Source: Pseudomonadota bacterium
GTDB lineage: Bacteria > Pseudomonadota > Alphaproteobacteria > Rhizobiales > Xanthobacteraceae
Assembly: GCA_023387555.1 (NCBI GenBank)
Contig: JAEWHY010000209.1
Location: forward strand, 1 to 33,147
Length of the DNA: 33,147 nt
Direction of reading: 5' to 3'
Of this stretch, positions 1 through 7,377 are shown piece by piece (position 1 is the first letter of the stretch; the number at the start of each line of letters is the position of its first letter). The notes under the pieces are model-generated. The model was not told where the DNA came from. It made no database searches and saw nothing but the letters and a program-made list of their open reading frames with translations. The translations under genes and the position numbers were made by a program.

Positions 1-217
1 CCTCGGCCTGCCAGTCGGCCGCATTCATGCGCACCAGCAAGACCGCGCCGGTGGTCAGCGCGGCGATGAAGGTCATGATCGCGACCACCGCGACCAGCGC
101 CCGGCCGCCGATCGACTGCGGCGGCACGATCGGCGATTCCATTTTCGGCAGCGGCGCCTCGGGCGCCTGCCGCGCGTCCTGTGGAATCGCCTCCGCTCTC
201 GTTCGCACCGGTGGCAT
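1..217 (-). CDS. ftsX: Cell division protein FtsX, N-terminal part (cut by window edge)
   Basis: FtsX is the membrane half of the FtsEX complex, which in other bacteria couples an ATPase to septal peptidoglycan hydrolases at the division site. About 72 residues are visible from an ATG at 215-217, six bases after the ftsE stop. They form a proline- and alanine-rich cytoplasmic tail followed by a hydrophobic segment (about residues 41-60, with VAVVAIMTFIAAL) that fits the first FtsX membrane helix, then a polar stretch starting RMNAADWQAE. The frame is open to the window edge, so the large periplasmic loop and remaining helices lie outside. The identification rests on position directly after ftsE and on the topology of this short piece rather than on a diagnostic motif. 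Confidence 0.85.
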   Translation of the reverse strand, partial: MPPVRTRAEAIPQDARQAPEAPLPKMESPIVPPQSIGGRALVAVVAIMTFIAALTTGAVLLVRMNAADWQAE

Positions 218-223
218 GCGGCC

Positions 224-940
224 TCAATCGTAGAGATGAAGGCGCCCGCCATGCAGGACGAGGCGGCGCGCGTCAAACTGGTCCATCAGCGCGATGTCGT
301 GGGTCGCAATAACGATCGAGGTCCCGGTCTTGTTCAACTCCTGGAACAGGTGCAGGAGCCGCTTGCCGAGGCTTGGATCGACGTTGCCGGTGGGCTCGTC
401 GGCCAGGAGGAGGAGCGGCCGCGCCACCACCGCGCGGGCAATTGCCGCGCGCTGCTTCTCGCCGCCCGACAAGACCGGCGGCAACGCCCACATCCTGTCG
501 CCGAGCCCGACCCATTGCAGAAGCTCGACCACCTCGTTGCGGTAAGTGCGCTCCTCGCGGCCCATGATGCGGAACGGCAGCGCCACATTCTCGTAGGTCG
601 TCATGTGGTCGAGCAGCCGGAAATCCTGGAACACGATACCGATCCGGCGGCGCAGCGCGGCAAGATTGTCGCTGCTCAGCGTCGAGGTATCGCGACCGAA
701 CAGAGTGATCAGCCCGCGGGTCGGCTTCAGCAACAGAAACAGCAGCTTCAGCAGCGAGGTCTTGCCGGCTCCCGAGGGGCCGGTCAGAAACTGAAATGAA
801 TTCGGCTCGATGCGGAAGGTCAGGTCTCGCAGGATTTCCTGGCCCATGCCGTATCGCAAGCCGACATTCTCGAAACGAACCACGCCGCGCTCCGGTTTGT
901 TTGTCCCACCCATTCGGTTTGACTCGGTCTTTCTGGTCAT
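224..940 (-). CDS. ftsE: Cell division ATP-binding protein FtsE
   Basis: FtsE is the ABC-type ATPase that works with FtsX at the inner membrane during division. The 238-residue frame has a Walker A motif GPSGAGKT at about residues 54-61, a Q-loop region VFQDFRLLDHMTTYENV, the ABC signature LSGGEKQRAAIARAV and a Walker B LLLLADEPTGNVD, followed by an ATHD switch histidine. DFRLL next to the Q-loop and EPTGN after Walker B are typical of the FtsE/LolD branch, and the following ftsX decides between them. The first ATG (940) has only a weak ribosome site; an internal ATG at 913 (MGGTNK) is an alternative. The gene is divergent from the zinc-ribbon gene, with a 129-bp gap. Confidence 0.95.
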   Translation of the reverse strand: MTRKTESNRMGGTNKPERGVVRFENVGLRYGMGQEILRDLTFRIEPNSFQFLTGPSGAGKTSLLKLLFLLLKPTRGLITLFGRDTSTLSSDNLAALRRRIGIVFQDFRLLDHMTTYENVALPFRIMGREERTYRNEVVELLQWVGLGDRMWALPPVLSGGEKQRAAIARAVVARPLLLLADEPTGNVDPSLGKRLLHLFQELNKTGTSIVIATHDIALMDQFDARRLVLHGGRLHLYD

Positions 941-1069
941 TCCGGGGCACGCGAGCGGCGCGCGATCGGAGTGGCCCGCACATGGGAAGCACAGCCCGGT
1001 ATGGTTTCCAATCCGTTAACGAACCGCTGCTAGCGTCGCGGCCGAAAAACCGGCTGGCGCGAATCAGCG

Positions 1070-1912
1070 ATGCTCATTGTCTGCCCCAATTGTGCAACCT
1101 CGTATCGGCTCGACCCGGAAATCCTGGGCGATTCCGGCCGTTCGGTGCGCTGCACGACCTGTCACAACCTGTGGTTCGAGCAACCTGCTCCTCGGCTGGA
1201 GCAGGCCTCCGACGCGTCCGCGGGGGCCGCGTCCCCCGACCCGATCCGGATCCGCCCTCCGCTCGATGACGTGGTCGATATCGGGGCAACCCACCCCGTC
1301 GACTTTGCCGCCCACCACAATACGCTCGACCCGCTGCCCGACGAGGCGGCGCCGCCGCTGACACCATCGGACGATCCCGCGACCACCATCGATGCGCCGC
1401 GGAATATCGAGCGCTTCGCAACGCGCGTCCGCCCCCAGCGTCCAGCCGGACGCCGGCGGCTTTCACTGTCCGAGCACGCCTTGCCCGCAGTGATCGGGAC
1501 CCTCGTCCTCGCGGTAGTCTGCCTTCTCGCCGCCCGCCAGCAGGTGGTCCGGTTTCTGCCCCAAACCGCCTCGCTCTATGCAGCGATCGGCCTGCCGGTA
1601 AACCTGCGGGGCCTCGTCTTCGAAAACGTCCAGACCTCGCGCGAGGTCGAGGACGGCGTCCCGGTTCTTGTCGTCGCAGGCGACATCGTCGGCACCACCG
1701 GACGACACACCGAGGTGCCGCGGCTGCGCCTTGCCGTGACCGATCATGGCGGCCAGGAAATCTACGCCTGGGTCGCACGGCCGTCGCGCAACCTCTTGCC
1801 GCCGGGCGAAACCCTGCCGTTCCGGGCCCGGCTGGCGTCGCCGCCGCCGGAAGCGAGCGGCGTGACGGTTCGTTTCTTTAACCGGCGCGATGCTCACGCC
1901 GGCTTCATGTGA
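1070..1912 (+). CDS. MJ0042-type zinc-ribbon membrane protein
   Basis: The first 35 residues form a small zinc ribbon of the MJ0042 type: MLIVCPNC then CTTC, with Cys5, Cys8, Cys28 and Cys31 as the likely metal ligands. A long acidic, proline-rich linker follows (about residues 40-130), then a basic stretch and one membrane helix (about 138-156). The C-terminal domain of about 120 residues is probably extracytoplasmic, with a beta-rich look similar to DUF3426-type proteins. This layout (cytoplasmic zinc ribbon, one helix, exported domain) is common in proteobacteria, but the function is not established. The next gene starts seven bases after this stop with a GAGGAG ribosome site, so the two are probably co-transcribed. 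The ftsEX genes are divergent. Confidence 0.85.
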   Translation: MLIVCPNCATSYRLDPEILGDSGRSVRCTTCHNLWFEQPAPRLEQASDASAGAASPDPIRIRPPLDDVVDIGATHPVDFAAHHNTLDPLPDEAAPPLTPSDDPATTIDAPRNIERFATRVRPQRPAGRRRLSLSEHALPAVIGTLVLAVVCLLAARQQVVRFLPQTASLYAAIGLPVNLRGLVFENVQTSREVEDGVPVLVVAGDIVGTTGRHTEVPRLRLAVTDHGGQEIYAWVARPSRNLLPPGETLPFRARLASPPPEASGVTVRFFNRRDAHAGFM

Positions 1913-1919
1913 GGAGATT

Positions 1920-2297
1920 ATGGCGCGGATACTACTTGCAGAAGATGAGGATTCGCTGCGCGAGCTGGTGGCGCGCGCGCTGAAACAGGACGGGCACGAA
2001 GTCGTCGCCAATTGCGACGGCGCGGCCGCGCTCGATGCGCTGATGCGCGAAGGCGGGCGCTACGACCTGCTGCTCACCGACATCAAGATGCCGATCATGG
2101 ATGGCATTGCGCTGGCGCTTGCGGCCAGCCGCGACTATCCGGCGCTGCCGATTCTGCTGATGACGGGCTATGCCGACCAGCGCGAGCGCGCCTGTGGCCT
2201 CGAACTGCTGATCCGCGACGTGATCCCGAAGCCGTTCAGCCTCGCGACCATTTGCGGCGCGGTGCGTGAGGCGCTGGCGGTGCCGCAGATGCATTGA
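1920..2297 (+). CDS. Single-domain response regulator (CheY-like receiver)
   Basis: This 125-residue protein is a receiver domain with no output domain. Acidic pocket residues are Glu8-Asp9 in LLAEDE, the phospho-acceptor is Asp54 in LLLTDIKMPIMDG, the switch threonine is Thr82 in LLMTGYADQ, and the conserved lysine is Lys104 in IPKPFSL. The ATG at 1920 is chosen over an upstream in-frame ATG because GAGGAG lies just before it and the family N-terminus MARILLAEDE starts there. It resembles the CpdR/DivK class of alphaproteobacterial single-domain regulators, and its position beside ftsEX and a zinc-ribbon gene would suit a cell-cycle role. That is inference; no kinase partner is encoded nearby and no gene symbol is justified. 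Confidence 0.88.
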   Translation: MARILLAEDEDSLRELVARALKQDGHEVVANCDGAAALDALMREGGRYDLLLTDIKMPIMDGIALALAASRDYPALPILLMTGYADQRERACGLELLIRDVIPKPFSLATICGAVREALAVPQMH

Positions 2298-2339
2298 AGC
2301 GTTCAGGCGGAGAGGCAGTTCACCAGACGAAGCGCGCCT

Positions 2340-2753
2340 TCATGCGGTGCGCGACCAATCCTCCCAGCGCAGACCTTCGATGCGTGAAAACTCACCGACA
2401 TTTGCGGTCACCAGCAGAAGGCTCTTCTGCACGGCTTGCGCTGCGATCAGATAGTCATACGCCCCGATCGGCAAGCCGATACGCTCAAGCCTGGCTCTGA
2501 TCTGTCCCGCACGATAGGCGTCTTCGTCATCGAACGGCACGATCTCCAAAGGAGATATGAAGTCGGCGAGCCGCTCTGAATTCTCCTCAGGGCGCGCGCT
2601 CTTCGACACGCCAAACCACAGCTCAAAGAGCGATATGGAGGAGATGGCGAGTTGCTCGCCGCGGTCACGCGCCGCGCGGGCACGATCGCGAACAACCGGA
2701 GGCCGACGGTTGATGAGCGCGATGCAGACATTCGTGTCGAGGAGAATGGTCAA
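2340..2753 (-). CDS. vapC: VapC-type PIN-domain toxin (ribonuclease)
   Basis: VapC toxins are metal-dependent endoribonucleases that cut specific RNAs when freed from VapB. The 137-residue protein has the PIN-domain acidic residues: Asp6 in LLDTNVCIALI, Glu44 in SLFELWFG and Asp100 in GAYDYLIAAQA. The C-terminal TANVGEFSRI matches the usual end of the fold, where an Asn or Asp takes part in metal binding. The only start near the expected N-terminus is a TTG at 2751-2753 that overlaps the vapB stop as TTGA, implying translational coupling and low toxin expression. It faces the response regulator gene tail to tail across 42 bp. The overlap with vapB makes the assignment secure; the RNA target cannot be read from sequence. 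Confidence 0.93.
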   Translation of the reverse strand: MTILLDTNVCIALINRRPPVVRDRARAARDRGEQLAISSISLFELWFGVSKSARPEENSERLADFISPLEIVPFDDEDAYRAGQIRARLERIGLPIGAYDYLIAAQAVQKSLLLVTANVGEFSRIEGLRWEDWSRTA

Positions 2754-2983
2754 TCGAGCGGATCGCGAACGTCGACTTTGGGCTGGTCGCGACCCTCCGG
2801 CATAAACGGCGTTGGATAGCGGTCCAGCGCTGCGAACCAGTCGTCGGTGCTGACGGTCAGCGGCTCCAGAAGAACGCCGCGGCCAAACCGGCGGATCCGG
2901 ACTTCATCGCCGCTGAAACGGAAATCACGCGGCAGCCGCACCGCTTGGCTGCGTCCGTTCTGGAAGAGCTTTGCAGTCGACAT
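2750..2983 (-). CDS. vapB: VapB-type antitoxin (AbrB/SpoVT fold)
   Basis: VapB binds and blocks VapC and, with it, represses their shared promoter. The 77-residue protein starts MSTAKLFQNGRSQAVRLP, the typical swapped-hairpin AbrB-like DNA-binding domain, followed by EVRIRRFGRGVLLEPL. The C-terminal tail (WFAALDRYPTPFMPEGRD) is the part that in relatives wraps around the toxin. The ATG at 2981-2983 has an AGGAG ribosome site (CTCCT on the plus strand at 2990-2994). A perfect inverted repeat sits just upstream of that site. The stop overlaps the vapC TTG start by four bases. The pair sits between the response regulator and the DUF4175 gene, so it may be a separately acquired insertion. Confidence 0.92.
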   Translation of the reverse strand: MSTAKLFQNGRSQAVRLPRDFRFSGDEVRIRRFGRGVLLEPLTVSTDDWFAALDRYPTPFMPEGRDQPKVDVRDPLD

Positions 2984-2995
2984 AGCCGCTCTCCT

Positions 2996-3026
2996 GAGTG
3001 GTATATATCAGAAATATATACCACTC
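2996..3026 (-). promoter_or_regulatory. vapBC operator/promoter: perfect 13-bp inverted repeat
   Basis: GAGTGGTATATAT at 2996-3008 and ATATATACCACTC at 3014-3026 are exact reverse complements around a 5-bp spacer CAGAA. The repeat ends just upstream of the vapB ribosome site and carries TATATA runs that could serve as the -10 element. VapB proteins of this fold usually bind such palindromes, so this is the likely autoregulatory operator. A separate 12-bp palindrome TCTCGGCCGAGA (3025-3036) abuts it. The weak AT-rich stem with no T-run argues against a terminator for the upstream DUF4175 gene. Confidence 0.8.
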
Positions 3027-3044
3027 TCGGCCGAGATCAAGCGC

Positions 3045-5645
3045 TCAGAAATCCTTCAGCAGCCGCTCGATGTAGTCGAGTTCGATCTGCGGGCGGGCCG
3101 GATCGGCAAACCGGCGCCGCAGCTCATCGAGGATGCGGCGGGCGCGCTGTACGTCGATCTCGCCCGGCACCTTGACGGTCTGGTCGTCGCTGTAATCGCG
3201 GCCTTGCCGCAGCGGACGGCCGAGCGGATCGGTCTCCTGCTGGGCACGCCCCGGTCCATTACGGCCCGGCTGGCCGGGCCCCGGACCCGTGCCGGGCTGC
3301 TGCATCGCCTGCGCCATGCCCTGAGCGCCGCGGCGCAACGCCTCGAGCGCGCGTCCCTGCGAGCCCACGGCACCCTCGGAATTGCCGTCGGAGAGCTGGC
3401 CTTCGGCCTCGCCCATCGCTTCGCCGGCCTTGCCGAGCTGGTCCATGCCGTTCTGGCCCTGCTCGCCCTCCTGACCCATGCCGCGCTGGCGCAATTGTTC
3501 GAGCAGCTTCTCCAGTTGCTCGCGCAGCGCCTGCTGGTTCTGCCGCAGTTCGCCGGTGCTCTGCTGGTTCTGCTGCCCCTGCTGTCCGCGCTGGCGCTCG
3601 CGGCGCTGGTCCTGACCCTGACGGAAGGTGCGGTCGCGCAATTGCTGCTGCTCGCGGATCATGTTGCCGAGCTCATCGAGCGCGGACATCATGTCGTCGG
3701 AGTCCTGATCGCCCTGCTGGCCGGGACGAGCCATCTGCAGGTTTTCCAGCATCTGCTGCAGTTCCTGCAGCAGCCGCTGCGCGGCGTCCTTGGCGCCCGA
3801 GCGTGCAAGCTGCTCGAGCCGGTCGATCATGTTCTGCAGGTCCTGCGAACGCAGGTTGCGCGCGTTCGGGTCCATCGGACGCGCCATCGCTTGCGGATTC
3901 TTGCGCATCTCCTCGGCAAGCGCCTGCAGGAATTTGTCGAGCGCGGCACGCAGGTCGTCGGTGAGCTTCTTGATTTCCTCTTCGCTGGCGCCGCGTTCCA
4001 GCGCCTCGCGCAAGGCTTCCTGGGCGGCGCGCAGCGCGGCCTCGACATCCGAAATATTCCCGTCCTCGATCCGGGTCGCCATGTCCCACAGGCGCGCCAC
4101 CACTTCGCGCAGCGAGTCGTCGGACTTGGCGCGCGACAATTGCCAGTAGATCGAACGCAGGCCGAGATAGACCGAAGCCTCGATCTGGAACACCTCGGGC
4201 GCCATGGCGAGCGCGTCGAGCGCCGTCAGCACGCGCGGCTTGGTTTCCGCGTCGAGCGCCAGAACGCGGCGTTGCTCGATCAGGGCGCGGGCCATCGGCT
4301 TGGTGAAGGGCCGCTCGGGCAGCCGCATCTCGAACGGTTCGGACCTGCCCTCGTTGCCGCCTTCATCCGTCGCGCGCAGCGTCAGGATCGCATCGGCCCC
4401 GGCCCAGGGATGGCCGGACAGATCGCGCAAAGTCTGCCCGACGCCATTGCGTGTGCGCGCCTGCGGCAGCACCAGCGGCATCTCGGGCGCTTCGAACAGC
4501 GGACGCGGCGCCTTGAAGCCGCCAGCCTTCATGCCGAACTCGTCGAGCTGCGGCTTGAGCGCGAACAGCGCGCGGGCTTCGGAGACTCCGTAATCGTCCT
4601 CGACCTTGTAGTTCAGCATCAGCGAACCGCGGGCCTGCGGCTCGGGATCCTTGGTGAGCGCGATGGTCGGGGCCTGGTCCGGCACCGCCACGAAGCTCCA
4701 GGTCACCGGGGCGCCGATGCCGCGCAACGTCACCTCGCCCTTGTCGGCGATGACATAGCGATGCTCCTCGGTGCCGGGCGCGGCCGGCTGCGCCGAAGCA
4801 TTGGCGGTGTCGTCGATCATGATGCCGCCGCGCAGGGCGACGTCGAGCGAGGTCGCACCCGCAGCGCGAATGACGAGGACGGAGTTCGTCGGCACGGTCA
4901 CCGGCCCGGAAGTGCGGTGCGGTTCGCCAGGACGCAATCCCGGCAGGATCACTGGCGGCCGCTGGGTATATTGCGGCGGCGCGACCCAGGCATCGATGCG
5001 ATAATCCGCGGGAGCGACGACGCCATGCCAGTTGAAGGCGCTGGCCACGCGGCGATCACGGTCGCCACCGGCGGCAAAGAAACTCGCAATGCACAGCACC
5101 AGTACCAGCCCGCGGATCGCGATCGGGTCGCGCGTGGCGAGTTGCGGCATCGGCCAGCCGGCCTTGAGCTTGCGGGCGGCGGCCAGCGCGCGCTCGACAT
5201 GCACCCGCCACAGCGCCTGGGTCATGGCGTCGCCCTCGTGGGCGGCCAGCCGGTCAGTCAGCGTCACCGCCGGACGATGCGGCAGGCCACTGCGCTGATC
5301 GAGCCGGCGCAGGCCCTCGGCGGCGCTCGGCCAGCGCACCCGCACGAGCGGCGACAGCGCGGCGAGCGCCAGTAAGCCGAAGATCACCACACCGGCGGCG
5401 CGGCCCAACGGCGGCAACCACAGCCACAGGCCAAGCCAGGAGACGGCCAGAAACAGCCCGCCCACCGTCAGCGCTGCCGCGAGCGGCGGCCAGATACGTT
5501 CCCAGAGAATCGACAGCCGGGCCCGAAGGAGGCCTCTCGCCAGCAACCGGTCCACCTCGCGTTGCGGTGAATCCGTTGTCTTTTCAGAGCCCTGCGGCGA
5601 CTTATCGGTCAACGGCCTGAACCCTTCCGGAATCTGCCTCGCCAA
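3045..5645 (-). CDS. DUF4175 / TIGR02302 family membrane protein
   Basis: A protein of about 866 residues with two hydrophobic segments near the N-terminus (about residues 53-75 and 82-102), a long middle part predicted to be extracytoplasmic, and a C-terminal third (about 570-830) rich in Gln, Gly, Arg and Glu, with runs such as QRGQQGQQNQQ and many short helical EALRR-like units. This architecture is that of the alphaproteobacterial TIGR02302 family, whose function is unknown. The frame opens with a TTG at 5645 (LARQIPEGF) and has no convincing ATG before the first membrane segment, so the exact start is uncertain. It lies downstream of lysA on the same strand, separated by 102 bp that include a GC hairpin, so it may have its own promoter. 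Confidence 0.88.
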   Translation of the reverse strand: MARQIPEGFRPLTDKSPQGSEKTTDSPQREVDRLLARGLLRARLSILWERIWPPLAAALTVGGLFLAVSWLGLWLWLPPLGRAAGVVIFGLLALAALSPLVRVRWPSAAEGLRRLDQRSGLPHRPAVTLTDRLAAHEGDAMTQALWRVHVERALAAARKLKAGWPMPQLATRDPIAIRGLVLVLCIASFFAAGGDRDRRVASAFNWHGVVAPADYRIDAWVAPPQYTQRPPVILPGLRPGEPHRTSGPVTVPTNSVLVIRAAGATSLDVALRGGIMIDDTANASAQPAAPGTEEHRYVIADKGEVTLRGIGAPVTWSFVAVPDQAPTIALTKDPEPQARGSLMLNYKVEDDYGVSEARALFALKPQLDEFGMKAGGFKAPRPLFEAPEMPLVLPQARTRNGVGQTLRDLSGHPWAGADAILTLRATDEGGNEGRSEPFEMRLPERPFTKPMARALIEQRRVLALDAETKPRVLTALDALAMAPEVFQIEASVYLGLRSIYWQLSRAKSDDSLREVVARLWDMATRIEDGNISDVEAALRAAQEALREALERGASEEEIKKLTDDLRAALDKFLQALAEEMRKNPQAMARPMDPNARNLRSQDLQNMIDRLEQLARSGAKDAAQRLLQELQQMLENLQMARPGQQGDQDSDDMMSALDELGNMIREQQQLRDRTFRQGQDQRRERQRGQQGQQNQQSTGELRQNQQALREQLEKLLEQLRQRGMGQEGEQGQNGMDQLGKAGEAMGEAEGQLSDGNSEGAVGSQGRALEALRRGAQGMAQAMQQPGTGPGPGQPGRNGPGRAQQETDPLGRPLRQGRDYSDDQTVKVPGEIDVQRARRILDELRRRFADPARPQIELDYIERLLKDF

Positions 5646-5707
5646 AGCTTAACACGGCTTCCGAGGCGACATAGTCACGAAACCCGGAAGTACAAAGCAA
5701 GGTTCGG

Positions 5708-5725
5708 GCCCGGCTTCTGCCGGGC
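5708..5725 (-). terminator. GC-rich hairpin after lysA (possible terminator)
   Basis: GCCCGGC (5708-5714) and GCCGGGC (5719-5725) pair across a 4-nt loop, starting 23 bp after the lysA stop in the direction of transcription. There is no strong T-run after it on the minus strand, so it could be a weak or Rho-assisted terminator, or a stabilising 3' stem, rather than a classical intrinsic terminator. Confidence 0.4.
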
Positions 5726-5747
5726 GCCAGCCGCCGGGATTCCGCAG

Positions 5748-7010
5748 CTACAGCCAGGGCGCCGGACGATCGAGCGCGATCAATGCGTCGGCTTCGAGGC
5801 GCGGCCGCACCAGCGACCATGCGTCGCCCTTCACCAGCACCTCGGGAATGAGCGCGCGGGTGTTGTAGGTTCCTGCCTGCACCGCGCCATAGGCACCCGC
5901 GGTCATGACGGCAAGCAGATCGCCCGCCTTGGGTTCCGGCAGATCACGGTTGAGCGCGAGATAATCGCCGGTCTCGCAGACCGGACCGACCACATCGGCG
6001 CGCACCCACGCGCCGCCGGTCACCGGCCGCACCGGGATGATGTCGTGATGCGCCTCATAGAGCGTCGGCCGGATCAGGTCGTTCATCGCCGCATCGACGA
6101 TGACGAAGGTCTTGGCCTCGCCGCGCTTCACGTAGATCACGCGGGTCACGAGGATGCCGGCATTGCCGACGATCAGCCGGCCGGGCTCGAAAATCAGCTT
6201 GCAGCCGAGCCCCCGCGTCGCCTCCTTGACGACCTTGGCATAGGCCGCAGGATCGGGCGGAGTTTCGTCGCCCTCGCGATACGGAATGCCGAGACCGCCG
6301 CCGAGATCGACATGCGAGATCGTGTGTCCGTCGGCGCGCAGTTCACGGACGAAATCGGAGAGCAGCGCGAAGGCATCCGCGAACGGCGACAGTTCGGTGA
6401 TCTGGCTGCCGATGTGCATGTCGACGCCCGCGACCTTCAGGCCCGGCAGCGCCGCGGCCCGGCGGTAGACCTCGCGGGCGCGGCTGATCGGAATGCCGAA
6501 CTTGTTCTCGGACTTGCCGGTCGCGATCTTGGCATGGGTCTTGGCGTCGACGTCGGGATTGACGCGAATCGAGATGCCGATGCTGCGGCCCTTGCCGCTC
6601 GCGACCTGCGAGAGGAGTTCCAGCTCCGGCTCGGATTCGACATTCACGCACAGGATGCCGGTGTCGACCGCAAGGGCGAGTTCCGCCGCGGTCTTGCCGA
6701 TCCCGGAAAACATGATCTTCTCCGGCGGAACGCCGGCGGCGAGCGCGCGCTTGAGTTCGCCGGCCGAGACCACGTCGGCGCCGGCACCGAGCCGCGCCAG
6801 CGTCGCGATCACGGACTGGTTGGAATTGGCCTTGACCGCGTAGCAGACCAGCGACGGCACATCGGCGAAGGCATCCGCGAAGACGCGGTAATGCCGCTCC
6901 AGCGTTGCGGTCGAATAGCAATAGAACGGCGTGCCGACAGTCTCGGCGAGAGCCGCAAGGTCTACCGCCTCGGCGTGTAGACCACCGTTGCGATAGGCAA
7001 AATGGTGCAT
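5748..7010 (-). CDS. lysA: Diaminopimelate decarboxylase
   Basis: LysA converts meso-diaminopimelate to L-lysine and CO2 in the last step of lysine synthesis, in the cytosol, using pyridoxal phosphate. The 420-residue protein shows the fold-type III decarboxylase pattern: the Schiff-base lysine Lys60 in CYAVKANSN, DMHIGSQ near residue 200, the phosphate-binding glycines LGGGLGIPY near 236-244, EPGR at 275-278, and the C-terminal active-site motif VGPVCETGD at 341-349 with Cys345. Length is normal. The ATG at 7008-7010 lies seven bases after the lipoprotein stop, so the two are surely co-transcribed, in the order argH, lipoprotein, lysA seen in many Hyphomicrobiales. No regulatory element was found at its start. 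Confidence 0.97.
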   Translation of the reverse strand: MHHFAYRNGGLHAEAVDLAALAETVGTPFYCYSTATLERHYRVFADAFADVPSLVCYAVKANSNQSVIATLARLGAGADVVSAGELKRALAAGVPPEKIMFSGIGKTAAELALAVDTGILCVNVESEPELELLSQVASGKGRSIGISIRVNPDVDAKTHAKIATGKSENKFGIPISRAREVYRRAAALPGLKVAGVDMHIGSQITELSPFADAFALLSDFVRELRADGHTISHVDLGGGLGIPYREGDETPPDPAAYAKVVKEATRGLGCKLIFEPGRLIVGNAGILVTRVIYVKRGEAKTFVIVDAAMNDLIRPTLYEAHHDIIPVRPVTGGAWVRADVVGPVCETGDYLALNRDLPEPKAGDLLAVMTAGAYGAVQAGTYNTRALIPEVLVKGDAWSLVRPRLEADALIALDRPAPWL

Positions 7011-7017
7011 GACGGGG

Positions 7018-7299
7018 TTAGTCTAACAGGACGTCGAGCGGAATGCGTCGGTCCGGGCCACGGATGATCGGCAGGCCGCGCGCGGTGCCGGGCCGGATCA
7101 CCTCGCCGCCCTCCGCGGTCTCTTCGTCGAGAGAGCCGGTCGGGTTGGCCGACAGTCCGCCGGGCGGCGCGTCGAGCGCACCCTTGCGGCCGCAGGCGGA
7201 CACCCCCAGCGCGGCGGCCAGAACGGCAACCAGCGCGAGGCGGTACGATAAGGCAGTCAAACCACGGATCACAGGGCTCCCCCGAACGGCGCGAACCAT
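7018..7299 (-). CDS. lptM: Small lipoprotein, LptM (YifL)-like
   Basis: A protein of about 93 residues with a lipoprotein signal peptide: a basic start, a hydrophobic run (LALVAVLAAALG) and the lipobox VSAC with Cys36, followed by GRKGALDAPP. The Cys-Gly-x-Lys-Gly-x-Leu pattern is characteristic of LptM/YifL, which in E. coli helps mature the outer-membrane LPS translocon LptDE. The mature part is short, Gly/Pro-rich and probably unstructured. The ATG at 7299 is used here; a GTG at 7272 with GGGGGAG just upstream would give a more compact signal peptide and is a real alternative. It sits between argH and lysA, as is usual in alphaproteobacteria. Confidence 0.83.
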   Translation of the reverse strand: MVRAVRGSPVIRGLTALSYRLALVAVLAAALGVSACGRKGALDAPPGGLSANPTGSLDEETAEGGEVIRPGTARGLPIIRGPDRRIPLDVLLD

Positions 7300-7377
7300 A
7301 TCAGACCCGCGGAAGATGGCGAAATCCCTGATCGCGCCATTGTCCGACTGAAATTTCACCGCTGCGGCCGAAAAACC

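Noticed and set aside
1920..2297. Naming the single-domain response regulator cpdR
   Set aside because: It resembles CpdR in size and start, but the later part differs from remembered CpdR sequences and the neighbours do not match known cpdR loci.
2996..3026. vapBC palindrome as an intrinsic terminator of the DUF4175 gene
   Set aside because: The stem is half A/T and no T-run follows; the position before the vapB ribosome site fits an operator better.
2847..5375. Plus-strand frame of 842 codons opposite the DUF4175 gene
   Set aside because: Low-complexity Leu/Arg/His-rich translation with no domain, exactly antisense to a gene with family structure; a GC-bias shadow.
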